A stretch of DNA of 64,000 nucleotides. Origin: Sipunculus nudus (taxonomy: Eukaryota > Annelida > Sipuncula > Golfingiida > Sipunculidae). A program made the position numbers and the translations under genes. Below the pieces are notes generated by a model. It was not told the origin of the DNA. It saw only the letters and a program-made list of their open reading frames with translations, and ran no database searches. This document shows positions 12,450-23,810 of the stretch, piece after piece. The stretch lies in assembly GCA_026874595.1 (NCBI GenBank), contig CM049318.1:24875456-24939455 (forward strand), given 5' to 3'. Positions within the stretch are counted from its first letter, which is position 1, and each line of letters starts with the position of its first letter.

Positions 12450-15100
12450 TAATCTAGGAGAAAGACGATGTGTTATTTGTATGCTTAATACCATGGCGTA
12501 GAATCATAATGTATTCGGTGCATCAATCATTTGTATCTATATTTCACCAATTGTAATGGATATATCTATTTGGAGCTTTCTTCCACTTAAAATATATCTA
12601 TTTGTAGCTTACTTCCTTAACCTGGCTAGTATATGTTATATGGGGAGTATGCCAAGATATATAGATAAATGTATTAGATAAAATTATTCGGATATACGAA
12701 CATTTTACATTACTATCGAGTATACAGCCATTTGGCCACTCTTTCTGGATGACAACCCCTTATGACGATGCAAGCAGTTTTGTCATCAGTATGGCTTTCA
12801 TTTAGTTAATGCAGTGTAAATGGACCAGTTCAGAACCACTGAAATAAATATGCCTTTATCCTTATTCACAATATCACTTTTTTCGCTTTATATGCAAATT
12901 TAATATATCTTTTGTTCATTAATGAAAATTAACAAGTATTTTTCTTAACATTTTTAACTGGGTTGGATAATCAAGTCTGACGATATCATAACACCTTTAA
13001 GTCCCTTATCTAAGGTCAGAAGTCCCAATTAACCATGATATCTAATCATCATTATAAATACATGCATTTGTATACCTGATGAATATGACTGGACAATTTC
13101 ATACCACATTCCAAATTCATGGCACATGTAATGTAGTTTTACTTGATTGTTATATTTTCACCTATATTATCCTGGCATTATATTACCCATCACGTAAAAC
13201 ACCCTGCTTATCGGATCAGAATATAAGCTAACATATTTGCAGTCAAAGGTAAACAAACATTAATCAAGTCCTGGTGGTAGAAAATGCCTATTTGTATTGA
13301 TATGCCTTTACAAAGAGTCGAACGGTTTGGCCTTTGACCAACATATAATCGTGTCTATAATGTACTACATTATATTCACCTTGTGTATGATTAAACTTCT
13401 GCATTTCTCAAACAGTGATGAATATTCAAAACAGAGCATTGATTCTGGCTTACCTGGTCCGATATTATTTGATCGGATCAGGTGAAACCCTCTTATTCCA
13501 TGAAGCTACTCTTCCATGAGCTACTCTTCTCCTGGTCTTGTGATGCGCTACATAGGGTCTAATGCATGAAAGCAAGTTTGTCAGGCTTAAGTTATCCTGT
13601 CATTTTTACCTATCCTGATTATATATTGTTACAAAGTGCAGGCATTTGATGCTACAATATGAACAAAAGCTATCAATATACAAACGTGATCTTTTAGATG
13701 TTATAATTAGTCCAACTCATTTTAAGTATTTGCACTGAGACTCTTCCATAATGATCTTCCTAAATTGCATCGAAGGAAATATTTTTGTTTGTGATCAAAG
13801 GAAAATCTGTGACCAGGAGGGCCTTCTGGTAAAAAATATCATGTTTCGTAGGATTTATTGCCGAATGAAGAGGGAACTTATCATTGAAAGAGAAAGACAT
13901 GATGAAAAGACATGTTATTTGTTATTTTTAACTAATTTAAGAATATATGACTTTATATGCACGGGGTTGTGAATAACACGGTGTTACGGAACCCAACAAA
14001 AACAGATCACGTAATCGTGACAAGCACACATTTTGTTATGGAGATAAAAAAAATCAGGTTCCGCAACACTAGGCAGCATGAAATGTCTAGGGGAATGAAT
14101 AAAGAAGTCAGTGTTTTTTTGTTAACAAATAATTTTCAGTTTATTCTTAGAACAATCCTAACAATACAATACACCAAATCAATACTATTACACAGTATAA
14201 CAATAATAAATAAAGTACAGTACCAAATTGTCCAGATCCTAGGCTTTGATTTACTGGATACCACCACTGTCACAGCTCAACAAGAGTCCTTTAACACAAA
14301 TATTCCAGATGAACAGTTTATGTAAATCTTCTCAGAGAACAGTGCGATTTAATCGCGAAAACAATCTGTTGTAATCCAAGAGCGAAGTTCTGGTAATATT
14401 TCCAAAGGCAAACTGAAGACCATCCGTATATAAAGGCTGTTGTAAAGTCTGAAGAATATCTATAAGTTCTGCAATTATCAGAAAGGTTCCAATACTGACG
14501 AGAGAGTCACTCTCTTCCTAGTCCACTGGTATTTTTCTCTCTCTGCCGGCTCTAAACACAGCCCCCATTTATAGCTTTTTGACCTGAAGCCCAGAAAATT
14601 CCATTCTTGAACATTCCAAAGAACATAACAATACACGTGCGCCGACAGCGCCTGAACAGGCCATAACCATCTAGAGCACAAAGAACGCTGTGTCTCCACG
14701 TTTCACACTTCACACGCAAGCCAGAGCTCAACTCGCGCGTCTCCCATAGCAATGAACAAGGCTAGCGCCTAACACGAATCAGAAATTCAACAGATTCATG
14801 TAACAACGGTCATAATCTGTCTTGAAGACATCAGAGCGAAGCCTTCGAGTCAGTATTGGAGATTGATTCTTGACCCTTCGGGGCCGAATAACTAATGCTC
14901 CAGCCACTGGGCTACGCCTCATCCAAATCACACGATTAATGTTTCCAACTGAAATAGTACAGAAATGCTCTTTCTTTAAGGAAAGCATACATTTTTTTAT
15001 TAAAAACTAAAATACACTTAAAATCTTATTTATAGGGTTATGTTTGGATCAATTACCAGGAAAACCGAAGTCTTGATATAATGTGTAACTAAATATTATG
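12450..15100. other. Interior of the 5.3-kb element, no intact gene
   Basis: No transposase-like frame is recognised. A tRNA-like SINE head lies at 14800-14930. The remaining sequence is AT-rich with scattered short open frames that lack recognisable motifs. Confidence 0.45.
14800..14930 (-). repeat. tRNA-derived SINE-like sequence
   Basis: On the minus strand an A box (tagcccagtgg, 14904-14914) is followed by a B-box-like gggtcaagaatca (14863-14875). The spacing is tRNA-like, but no full cloverleaf is evident. Listed as a SINE head. Confidence 0.45.
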
Positions 15101-15129
15101 ATAAGTTATTTCGATAGTGCGGAAAAATA

Positions 15130-15890
15130 TCTGAACGTGTTTTATCCGATGGTCTTTAACAATCTTGGTCATGAAAATCTAGGATCGGTTGGACTAGTTA
15201 CCATGGTTTCCAGCTGGAATATTGATGAAAGAAAGCCTAATCAATGGGGACCCAAATTTGCATGTTAAATTTGTTAACACGGACTAAACATTTGCTAACG
15301 TGGGTTCATTTGAAGCGTTGACAATGAAAACCTAGTTCTACACCTTAAGTTTGTCCAATTATCATGCTAAGTTCTAGATTAAAGAAATTAGAGTCTTTAC
15401 CTATGGCGGCCCTTATTAGCATATTAATATTAAAAATACGGACTAAACGTTTGAATCTTTGACTTTGAAAATTTGGGTCTGTACAAAATGCTGGACAAGT
15501 TATCTTTTGTTAATTCAGATAAAAATCGAAGAAAGTAGACTAATCATCAATGGAAGCCCTCATTAAAATACGAATAAAACCGTTTTATTGTGCCCTTTGG
15601 CCATGAAAACATAGGTCTAGACACAATATTTGGCCAGTTATCATGGTTAGTTTTTGAGATAGTGGGAACGCTAGAATTTCCATCAATGGCGGCGCATATT
15701 TGCAAATTAATTTTTTAAATACCCATTAAACCGTTGTTATTATGTTTTTATTTTAATCGTCGACCATCAAACCTATGTCTAGAAATAATATTTGACTAAT
15801 TATCATAGTAAGATATAGAGGTAGAAAAATAGTTTTTATCAATGGCGGCCCTAATTTTCATAATAAAAAAATGCCCAAGGTCGTCGCGAG
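15130..15890 (-). repeat. Degenerate tandem array, ~150-160-bp units (right arm)
   Basis: Inverted counterpart of the left-arm array at 11340-12440, with fewer and more decayed units. Shared blocks include the inverses of tggtcnaatattgtgtctagac and of ccattgatgaaaattctact. Confidence 0.7.
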
Positions 15891-16312
15891 ACAACCCAAC
15901 TCGAAAGTATTAGTGGACCCTTACCATCACAAATCCATCACAAAACTTCTTACCTTAGACATTTCATAGGTTCGTTTTGGAGTACATATATAAGGCAACT
16001 CGACTGCAGCGTTGGCACAGACAACAACCAGTAGTTCTCCTTCCGCCATGTTGCTTGTTAATAAGATCACAGGTCATGAGATTCCTTGGCGCTGAAATTT
16101 AAATGTGCTACAAGCCGTGCGGCATGTTAGCGGTCTCGCATAAGGATACAATGAATTTAAAAAATCGCTCGGCTGGCCCGCAGGCCCAGTGGATCAGGTT
16201 TTTCAGTGGATCTCGGACTCAGTCAAGTTGTCACGCGGCTATTCCTCGTGCGGGTTGGCTCGGCCGAGTAAAAATCGGCCGGCCGCAGCAAATCCCAGTG
16301 GATCTAGCCCTT

Positions 16313-17155
16313 AATGCTCAAACTGTTACTGTGATCTGATTCTCTATTTAGAATTTAGAATAAGATTCTCCATTTATTGCGCACATTTTCAATATATCGT
16401 TTTATTAGTGGTTTTCCTGACCCACCAGGAAATGTTAACTAAGTCTGTTCGGCACTTCTTGCGTACATTTACTGACAGACAAACCGTGGATGAAGCATAA
16501 CGCGGGATGCAGGTGATGGAGCAGATGCAAAAAAAAAAAAAAAAAAAAATGATAATACTGCGAATTGTTCACACTTAAGCTCATAATGGAAAAATGTAAA
16601 ATCTAAAGAAAATAAAATTGATATGGCAAATACAAGGATATTTACTTATGCTGCGCACATGTCCAAAATATCGTGCTTACGCCGTATAACACATTAAGAC
16701 ATATTAAAAGTTAAAAAAAAAGCGTCCAATATAATTATGATGACGCATACCCTGCGCGAAAGATACTGTACAAAGTTGGTGCCTTGGAGTGTTAATTAAA
16801 CCGGTATTATTTCCATGGATAATGTTTATTAAAATATATATAAAAAAACGCTCCTTGACATTATGATGTTGCTTTTCTTACAAGATTACAAACACAACAT
16901 GGTCCCCCATGCTGTACGCTGATTCTACTAACGCCTTTCAAGAAAACGGCAGGGGTCATTGTTCCGCACTGCAACAATGGCCTAATGGTCACAAGATATG
17001 CGTCCTAGTGAAAACAAATTTGTTTTAAAAACCATCAAACATTCAGCCCGCGGTTTTTACGTCGGTATTTACAACAATATTGGAAATTTTTAATAAACCG
17101 ACCTTTACATTTAATTTTAATAACATCCATTCTACCATCCTTCAGAAATTTTGCG

Positions 17156-17209
<54 letters not shown>

Positions 17210-18148
17210 TAGACAGAATCATGTGAAAACAACAACTCTCGCTACAAGTGTTGTTTGTACATATATGCGCTGACATAAACATAATGAATAAAATAAAAAA
17301 AAATAATGAAAATAAAGAAATGTAAAATCACAGGAAAAGAACAACATGAATTGTAAGTACCCTGAGAGAACGCCACACTCTCTTTGATAATTTACGGTTT
17401 GCAGAGTCTGAAAAAAATACGCCTGGAAATGAATATTCAGTGGGTGTCAATGGTTGTAACATTGGGTTGATTTGTTAATACTAATTCTTAAATGACAGGA
17501 TGATCGTTTTAGTGCCTGTGTTATGAGAGGTGAGTTCTTATGGAGGACCTAGTTAAGAGTAGTTCATGGTTTGGTCTAAGGACGACGAAATTGTCAATCA
17601 CAATATAGATCAGGCGTATAAAAGCTGTATCTAGTCAAGCATATCACTCCCTCCTCGAATTTCACATATATGTGTGCTTTAAATGTTTGAAATAGATTCC
17701 TTGACTTTTTTTTATTTTTGGTTGGGATATAAAAATCCTGAAAATATATTTACAGAGAGACCGGGCTTTGATTTGGGTAGGGTTGCTGTTGCGTCAAATA
17801 CGGTATATTGGAATATATTATTTCATTATTTACCATTCGTCCTTCTTTGGGATGGGTTTTAACCGGGTGATTCAGTTTTGGTATCAATGGAAAATAAATG
17901 ATCCGGGTTCAAGTAGGGACACCCAAATACGGAACTAAGCAAAATTATGTTCATGATAATGTTTCTGATAGTGGTCTGACTCGATAACTTCCAAACGTCT
18001 GGCACCCTTATATTATCTCTGTTGACAATGTCTGTATTTAATCTTCCTCTTTTTGTCATAAGTAAATTAGCGCTTATGTCAGCATGTGTTGGTTCTGTCA
18101 CGTACGTTCTTCAAGTAGGGACCAGAAAACAATCTGTTATTATTTCAG
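16313..18148. other. Intergenic region upstream of gene A
   Basis: Nothing coding is supported. Contains a poly-A run at 16530-16549 and a compound (GA)n-(CAGA)n tract at about 17157-17215. The promoter and 5' exon of gene A probably lie here or just beyond, but no start was fixed. Confidence 0.45.
17157..17215. repeat. (GA)n-(CAGA)n compound microsatellite
   Basis: A GA run of about 15 units followed by about 7 CAGA/TAGA units. Confidence 0.9.
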
Positions 18149-18207
18149 GTCGGCAGTGCTGTTGTTTCTACTGTTGCTCCTCTTGCGGTGTGTGCCGTCA
18201 TCTTCAG
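18149..18207 (+). CDS. Gene A exon: signal peptide
   Basis: The exon follows a good acceptor (ttattatttcag) and ends at the donor gtaatc in phase 1 (tca g|gt), exactly like the signal exons of genes B and C. It encodes SAVLLFLLLLLLRCVPSSS, a typical signal-peptide core. The first base would complete an ATG if the upstream exon ends in AT. No in-frame ATG lies inside the exon and the frame upstream meets a stop, so the true start lies in an unseen 5' exon. An alternative is a mis-assembled or diverged start. Confidence 0.65.
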
Positions 18208-21200
18208 GTAATCTTAAGCAATCTTAGTTTTATTTTTAAACTGCTGTCGTTATTTTGGGAAAAAGCCTTATGTTTAAAATCACACTTTTAGCAATTTGTA
18301 TCTTATGTAACAGTAATTTTTGCGATTAACTGATATGTTTAACCATTCAGCGACAGGGAATGGATGAACCGTGACCCACAGTGTCTGTGTGTTTATACAG
18401 AGGAAAGTTTGATAAGGACCAAGGTGAATGTATATACATGTAGGCTCAGACTACATTTCTAGTAAAATAATGATCGTCTTTTTCAATCAATGGTAGATGG
18501 TCAAATTGTTGTTGCATTTGGGGTCCAAGGTAATTCCTAGAAATTATAATATTAGGCCATACAAAAAAAAATTTCCTTCGTGGATCGTTTTTCAGCACAG
18601 CTGACTGAAACTCATCTGAGTTATGGAAATGACTCTTTGTCCGTCGTCCGTCCGGACAAGTTGGCAGGCCGTCCGTCATCCGCTAATAGGGCACTGTCGT
18701 AACCATAACAGGAACACCTGGAATTAGTTCACTGCGACCTATATTCTCTCAGTTATGTGACCTATGTGTCCGCCGCCCCCCTCCCCCTTCCCCAATAATA
18801 AAAAAAAACTCTAGTATCTGAATGACTAACGCACTGATTGCCATGATTCTTTCCTTGGCCATGGAGAGTTTCATCAGTTCTTGTATCCTGGTGGCACCAC
18901 CTTTATTTTTTTTCCAATTTCACGCATCTGTTTATCTATTTTGAGACCTTCAAATGAAGCAGTCCCTCCATTAATAGGGCACAAACCGCAACCGTTAAAC
19001 CTAGACACTTCTAACTGTATATCCATGGAGGTCCTTGGCAAATCTCTTTAGAAACTTGAAATTCGGTCATGGCCGGTAACCTATATTCTCCAAGCTAAGG
19101 AGGAAAACCCTGACCTTGAGCGTCAATAAGTCAAACAGGACACAAATTGTGTCCATTTGGCCTAGGATCTTATAACGCGTGGCATTCAGGGAGATCCTGG
19201 GTGAGTCAGATAGGGCACGAGACATATTACTTTTTGACCTTTAACCTTATAATATGAGATCCAGGGATGCCCTCGGAAAGTTTCCATTTAATCCTGAAAT
19301 TAGGTCACTGTGAACTATATTATGTGAGCATTATGAAAAAAAAACCAATGATTTTAGCATTTCTAAAAATATCATTCCCAATGTAAAGAGAGTTTATTTT
19401 AAAGTCACCTTGAGCATCTGTATATAAGTTCACTGTGACCTACAAACTAAAAGCTATATGAAAGAAATGTATGATGTGTTACAGTTGGACCTAAATACTT
19501 CTACTTTGATCATGATCCATTGAGTTTCCTATAAAAACTCCTTGCGAAAAGTATAAACAATGTCACGTTTACCTATATTCTGAAAGTTATGCGTAAGAAC
19601 ATAATTTTAACACCTATCAATCAAACGGGCACAAATCGAAGCAAAAAAATAATTTATTTAAGATCCAGGGAGGTCCCTGTAAAATCTTATTGGAAATCCG
19701 AAATTAGGTCACTATGACCTATATTCTGTGAGCTATGTGAAAGAATATGAATTGAGTATCCTATAAGTCACATAGACACAAATCATAGGAGTTTGTCGTA
19801 GAAACTTTTAACGTAGCATCAAATGAGTTCCAAGTAAAACTTTTGAAACCCTAAACAAGATCAATAACCAAATTTATAAAGACCGGTGGCAAAAAGAATG
19901 ACTTTAATCAATCTGGAGGCCATTCAACCATTTGTTCAGTTTTCTTAACGAAATTTTTTTTCACCAGATCATAACATCAATCATTTAAATATGTGTCGCC
20001 TGTCTATGAAATTCAGCTGAGCGTCATGGCCCAAGGAGCACTTATTGTTGTTTGCAAATTGAGACGAGGTCCTTGCAATTATTGCTTATTTAAGCTACGG
20101 TACGAGTTCCCTAAAAAATCTTAAAGAAATGGAAAATGGACCAGATTAAGTGTTGGGCATATATACCATTTCAAGAACTGAAGCACATATTTGTATATGC
20201 TGAGCAAGCTGGAAAAAATCAACCATATTGTTTTGTTCCCAGAGTCCGTAGAACAAAGTTTTTTTTTTTTGTGGCCGTACTCTTATTATTTTGTAATTAT
20301 AAGCATGCGCGACCGGAAGTGCGGGAATTACCAGCTGTACCGGCAGGCCAAGCGGAGACTACCAGTCGTGCACCGGATGTGACGTTTTTGTGAAGTGCTC
20401 AGACGGGGTAATGACCATCGCCGCCTGTGTTACGGGCACTTTTTGGGACGACAGCAAGAAATGGTGTGACTTTACTTCAGTTACATGCAACGCAGGTAAG
20501 TGATTATGTCACATCTGAATGCAATGTCGGTAAATTCAATTATTCACAAATGAATGAATCAAATGTTTTCATCGAACGCACATAATTATTTACAAATGAT
20601 AAATAAATGAAAACACACCTGTAGCATTTACACAGGTTATCAACACTCTGAAACAGTTATGAATGAGTATTAAATTATTGTCGCACAAATATTTTAACTA
20701 AATTAAACAATATAACTATCATCATCCCCGCATAATATGCAGTCATCGTGCAAACACAGAAAGGGAAAGAACGCATACCATCCTGATGGAGAAAATAAAA
20801 TTAGGAATAATAATAATAATAATAATCACCATAATAATAATAATCACCATTTAAAATACAAAAATATTAAAATTACATGCAGAATGTTAACAAGAAAAGA
20901 AACGTTTCCCAAAGTATACGATGAGGCCCTCATTTTTGTCTAATTGACAATGTTATAAATTCATTGTAATTAGCAGGTTTGTTGTATGTGTTATTAAATG
21001 GGTGTAAATATTAATAACTCGTAGTGTAACTGTGTAACTGTGCAACTGCAAAGACACTAATCCGACGATTCTTGTATTTTATACAGACAATCTGATTGGT
21101 TCCAAGACCACCACATCACAACTATTTGGAAAGACTGCTGCCCAGACCACCACGCCACAAACAGTTGGAATGACTAGTTCTCAAATCACCACCCCACAAA

Positions 21201-22732
21201 CATTTGGAATGACAAGTGTCCAAGACACAACATCAAAAACAGTTGGAATGACAAGTGCTCAGATCACCACATTACAAATAGTCGGAATAACTAGTGCACA
21301 GACCATCACATCACAGACAGTTGGAATGACTAGTGCTCAGATCACCACATCACAAACAGTTGGAATGAATAGTGCACAGACCACCACACCACAAAAGATT
21401 GTAATGAATAGTGCACAGACCACCACACCACAAACAATAGGAATGACTAGTGCACAGACCATTACATCACAAACAGTTGACATGAACAGTGCCCTAAACA
21501 CTTTATCACAAACAGTTGACATAACTGGTGCCAAGACCACAATACCACAAACAGCTGGAATAAATAGTGCCCAGAACACCATATCCCACACAACTGGAAT
21601 GATTGGTGCCGAATACACAACATCACAAACATTTGGAATAACGGCTGCCCAGACCGCCACATCTCAAACAGATGGAATGACTAGTGCCCAGAACACATCA
21701 TCTCAAACAATTGGAATGACTAGTGCCCAGAATACAACATCTCAAACAGTTGGAATGACTAGTGCCCAGGACACAATATCTCAAACAATTGGAATGACTA
21801 GTACTCAGGGCAATACAGCACAAACAGATGGATTGACTGTTTCCCCAAACACCACATCACAAACAGCTGATGCCCCGGTCAGTACTGGAAGTGTCCAGAT
21901 TAATACAAATAGTGCCATTGATGGTCAGAGCTCGACAACACAGACAGGGGCTTTTGCCTATCATGCAAGCGGGGGATACCTTGCGACGGGTACAGGTATC
22001 TGTTTATCACTGATCGCTATAAAAGTATTAGAGCTGCACCTTCTTAACACGCGCTTATCATAATCAGCCGCTAGGTGGCAGCAGTTATGGTATTCACACA
22101 AAATGGTTAGAGGTTCATAATGATTTCATATATGATTTGCTCTTTTATTTATACACCAACCCTAATATTTATCAAATATATTTATTGTTTTTAATTTGTG
22201 ATTTAAATTACAAAAAGATATTGTTTTAAATACAATTTTGAAGATTTCAACGAATGAACGGGTACTTTTAACTTAAGCACAGTGTACATGAGAAAGACAC
22301 GTATGCTAAAAAGTTCCGTGCTAAAATAAAGTAATATTTGTAACAATACATAAATACAGGAAAAGGTTATCTGACCAGAGCATTTATTGAACCCTTTAAC
22401 CCTCTCATGTCAGCGATAGCACGCACACACAAACACGTACACACACAAGATGCGTATCAATAAGTATGTTATTGTATTTAAATTTTTTTTCTGCCACAGT
22501 TGTTCCTGTACAGACAGAGTCAGACGGGCCGGCAGAGGCGGCGGGGGCGGTGGTGATTGGAACGACGGGCATTGTTATTCTCATCATCTTTTTGCTCATG
22601 TTATTACTCTTTGACCTGCCCGTGTACTACCAGAACCTTATCTACCTGAAGGAGAACCTTTATGACGCGGTGTCACGTGTCACCCGTACACGTGACGTCA
22701 TGGTAGCACAACGAGACAAGGAAACTGTGTAA
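18149..22732 (+). CDS. Gene A: membrane mucin-like protein with one CBM14-type chitin-binding domain (whole gene)
   Basis: Four-exon model: 18149-18207, 20304-20495, 21087-21995 and 22500-22732, all joined in phase 1. If the start codon is completed by an upstream exon ending in AT, the reading frame is 1395 nt, 464 aa. The protein has a signal peptide, one chitin-binding type-2 domain (about residues 21-84), a 300-residue Thr/Ser/Gln-rich stalk with 19 tandem 13-residue units, one TM helix, and a 35-40-residue cytosolic tail. Known chemistry: CBM14/peritrophin-A domains bind chitin. A cell-surface protein of gut, mantle or blood cells that touches chitin is an inference. It lies in the same orientation as genes D and B. 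The start codon is the weakest point. Confidence 0.85.
18620..20080. repeat. Degenerate tandem repeat in gene A intron
   Basis: Related blocks recur about every 200-400 bp: atcca-gg-aggtcc-tg, gaaattaggtcact-tgacc, tatattctgtgagctatgtga and gtcaaacaggacacaaat. They are seen at about 18720, 19020, 19260, 19420 and 19665. It looks like the core of an old dispersed element. No coding frame. Confidence 0.6.
20304..20495 (+). CDS. Gene A exon: CBM14-type chitin-binding domain
   Basis: 192-bp exon, phase 1 at both ends, from acceptor aattataag to donor gtaagt. It encodes 64 residues with Cys at 2, 12, 23, 26, 32, 42, 55 and 62. The core C-x5-C-x9-C-x12-C with CDVFVKCSDG and FWDD fits the peritrophin-A/CBM14 pattern (C..YY.C..G....C..G..FD...C). 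The two extra N-terminal cysteines suggest a fourth disulfide. The aromatic residues Phe29, Phe47, Trp48 and Trp54 are candidates for chitin contact. Length and all cysteine positions equal those in genes B and C, so the exon edges are well supported. Confidence 0.9.
20496..21086 (+). other. Gene A intron between CBM14 and stalk exons
   Basis: Short intron with an (AAT)n-rich stretch at about 20805-20850. No further exon is seen. Confidence 0.6.
21087..21995 (+). CDS. Gene A exon: Thr/Ser-rich mucin-type stalk with 39-bp tandem repeat
   Basis: A 909-bp exon, phase 1 at both ends, from acceptor ttttatacag to donor gtatct. It encodes DNLIGSKTTTSQLF, then 19 tandem units of 13 residues close to GMTSAQNTTSQTV (21128-21868), then a unique tail ending in GGYLATGTG. 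About half the residues are Thr or Ser, so dense O-glycosylation is likely. Units are diverged but keep their length exactly, which shows selection on frame. The matching exons in the paralogues are only 123-210 bp, so this copy grew by repeat expansion. Reading past the donor would add about 22 residues and stop at 22061-22063. Confidence 0.9.
21128..21868 (+). repeat. 39-bp coding minisatellite, 19 units
   Basis: Nineteen head-to-tail units of 39 bp, each encoding 13 residues, with consensus near GMTSAQNTTSQTV. No unit has a length change. Neighbouring units at 21674-21790 are the most alike. Confidence 0.92.
22500..22732 (+). CDS. Gene A last exon: TM segment and cytosolic tail
   Basis: 233-bp terminal exon, phase 1 start, after a strong acceptor (tttttttctgccacag), ending TAA at 22730-22732. 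It encodes the acidic juxtamembrane stretch TESDGPAEAAGA, the helix VVIGTTGIVILIIFLLMLLL, the conserved FDLPVYYQNLIYLKENLYDA and a basic end. The small-residue pattern AxxxG at the start of the helix (A-V-V-I-G) could favour helix packing. The tail has no SH2 or ITAM-type motif that I recognise. Same length as the gene D terminal exon. Confidence 0.9.
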
Positions 22733-23169
22733 TGTCTGACAGGTTAGAAGAAAAGTTATGCTTATGGAGAAATAATTAACTGGAAACTATTCTTCATATT
22801 CTCCTGAAAACGTCTGTCGCAATGGTGTGACTTATAAGCACAGGAAGGCATTTATAATTGGGTTCTTTCATAAAAAATAACCAAAGTAAATTTAAATGAC
22901 GTTATTCTGTGATTTGTATGAACAACCTTTCTTTTTTTTACATTGCTTGTTATGATGGCGCATTCAAATATTTTGGTTTATATATATAAAAAACCGCCTA
23001 GTCGTCATGAAACCATGCTATACAGTTTGGAGAAACCCGATCGAAGTCGTGTGGCTCTGTTCAAACCCAAGAACGGGATAATTTTTCTTTCAGGGGGAAG
23101 GGGGGGGGGGGTTCGACTTGCATGCACACACACACAGACACAAACACATGTACATATAATATATATATT

Positions 23170-23204
<35 letters not shown>

Positions 23205-23228
23205 ATCTTTTTAGCATCTGAATGATAC

Positions 23229-23291
<63 letters not shown>

Positions 23292-23696
23292 TTAATCACA
23301 TTTCAAATATAATACAATTGATTAAAAGGGTTTAAGAAAAAAAAAGGTATTATGTTTCCCGTATAAGATTTTTCTAAATCCGGTTTAGATATAATACTCA
23401 TAAATGGAACCAAATTCTATAGTTCTATTTATCAATATATTTCATCGACAATATATGAATATTATTCTCTGAACAGTGCGAGGGATAATTACATTGATCC
23501 CCCCCCCTTGCCAAAATGTGTGTGTCTGTGGGGGTGGGGTTGGGGTATATCCCCCCCCCCCATATTGACCCCCCTGGTAGTATGCTACAGTATACTGTGG
23601 TTGGCTTCATAGTCACTGGGTTGAAATTTCAATCTTGCGATTCTCGACTTTATAGTATTTCGAGAAGGTTCCATTTGAATTCATTATATAAAATAA
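22733..23696. other. Intergenic region downstream of gene A
   Basis: No gene. Contains a poly-G run near 23101-23111, (CA)n near 23125-23150, long (TA)n arrays (23158-23206 and 23236-23290), and poly-C runs near 23500 and 23552. Confidence 0.55.
23158..23290. repeat. (TA)n microsatellites, two tracts
   Basis: Two TA tracts separated by about 30 bp of unique sequence. Confidence 0.9.
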
Positions 23697-23810
23697 TATG
23701 CGGCAAAATCCTACTTATTGAGCGGGGAACCCAAAGGGAATATCGAGGGAGTTGAAGATATTGTAAAATTTCATTAAAGGCAGATAATTTGAAAGATCCG
23801 ACATAATTTT

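Larger units (their letters stand above)
10976..16312. mobile_element. 5.3-kb element with short TIRs and long inverted arms
   Basis: The ends are AAGGGCGAGATCCACTGG (10976-10993) and the inverse of AAGGGCTAGATCCACTGG (16295-16312), an 18-bp match with one difference. Inside, both arms run from the terminus to a conserved block (accctt/gccatcacaaatc region at 11285-11340 and 15885-15950) and then into degenerate ~150-160-bp tandem units (11340-12440 and, inverted, 15130-15890). The middle (12450-15100) has no intact transposase. This could be one non-autonomous DNA transposon with long inverted arms, or two head-to-head copies of a smaller element. The family is not named. Confidence 0.6.

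Noticed and set aside
14478-14752. Two overlapping minus-strand frames with Trp/Cys content
   Set aside because: No recognised domain, no splice or start support, and they lie inside a decayed mobile element.
18022-18291. Cys-rich 89-residue frame over the gene A signal exon
   Set aside because: It uses another frame, ignores clear splice sites, and overlaps the leucine-rich signal sequence that matches genes B and C.
21337-21660. Long antisense frame opposite the gene A repeat exon
   Set aside because: Mirror of the 39-bp tandem repeat. The sense strand has splice sites, phase and family support.
23090-23299. Open frames made of Tyr-Ile repeats
   Set aside because: They translate (TA)n microsatellites. 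The same holds for similar frames near 4081-4275, 38462-38689 and 38957-39274.
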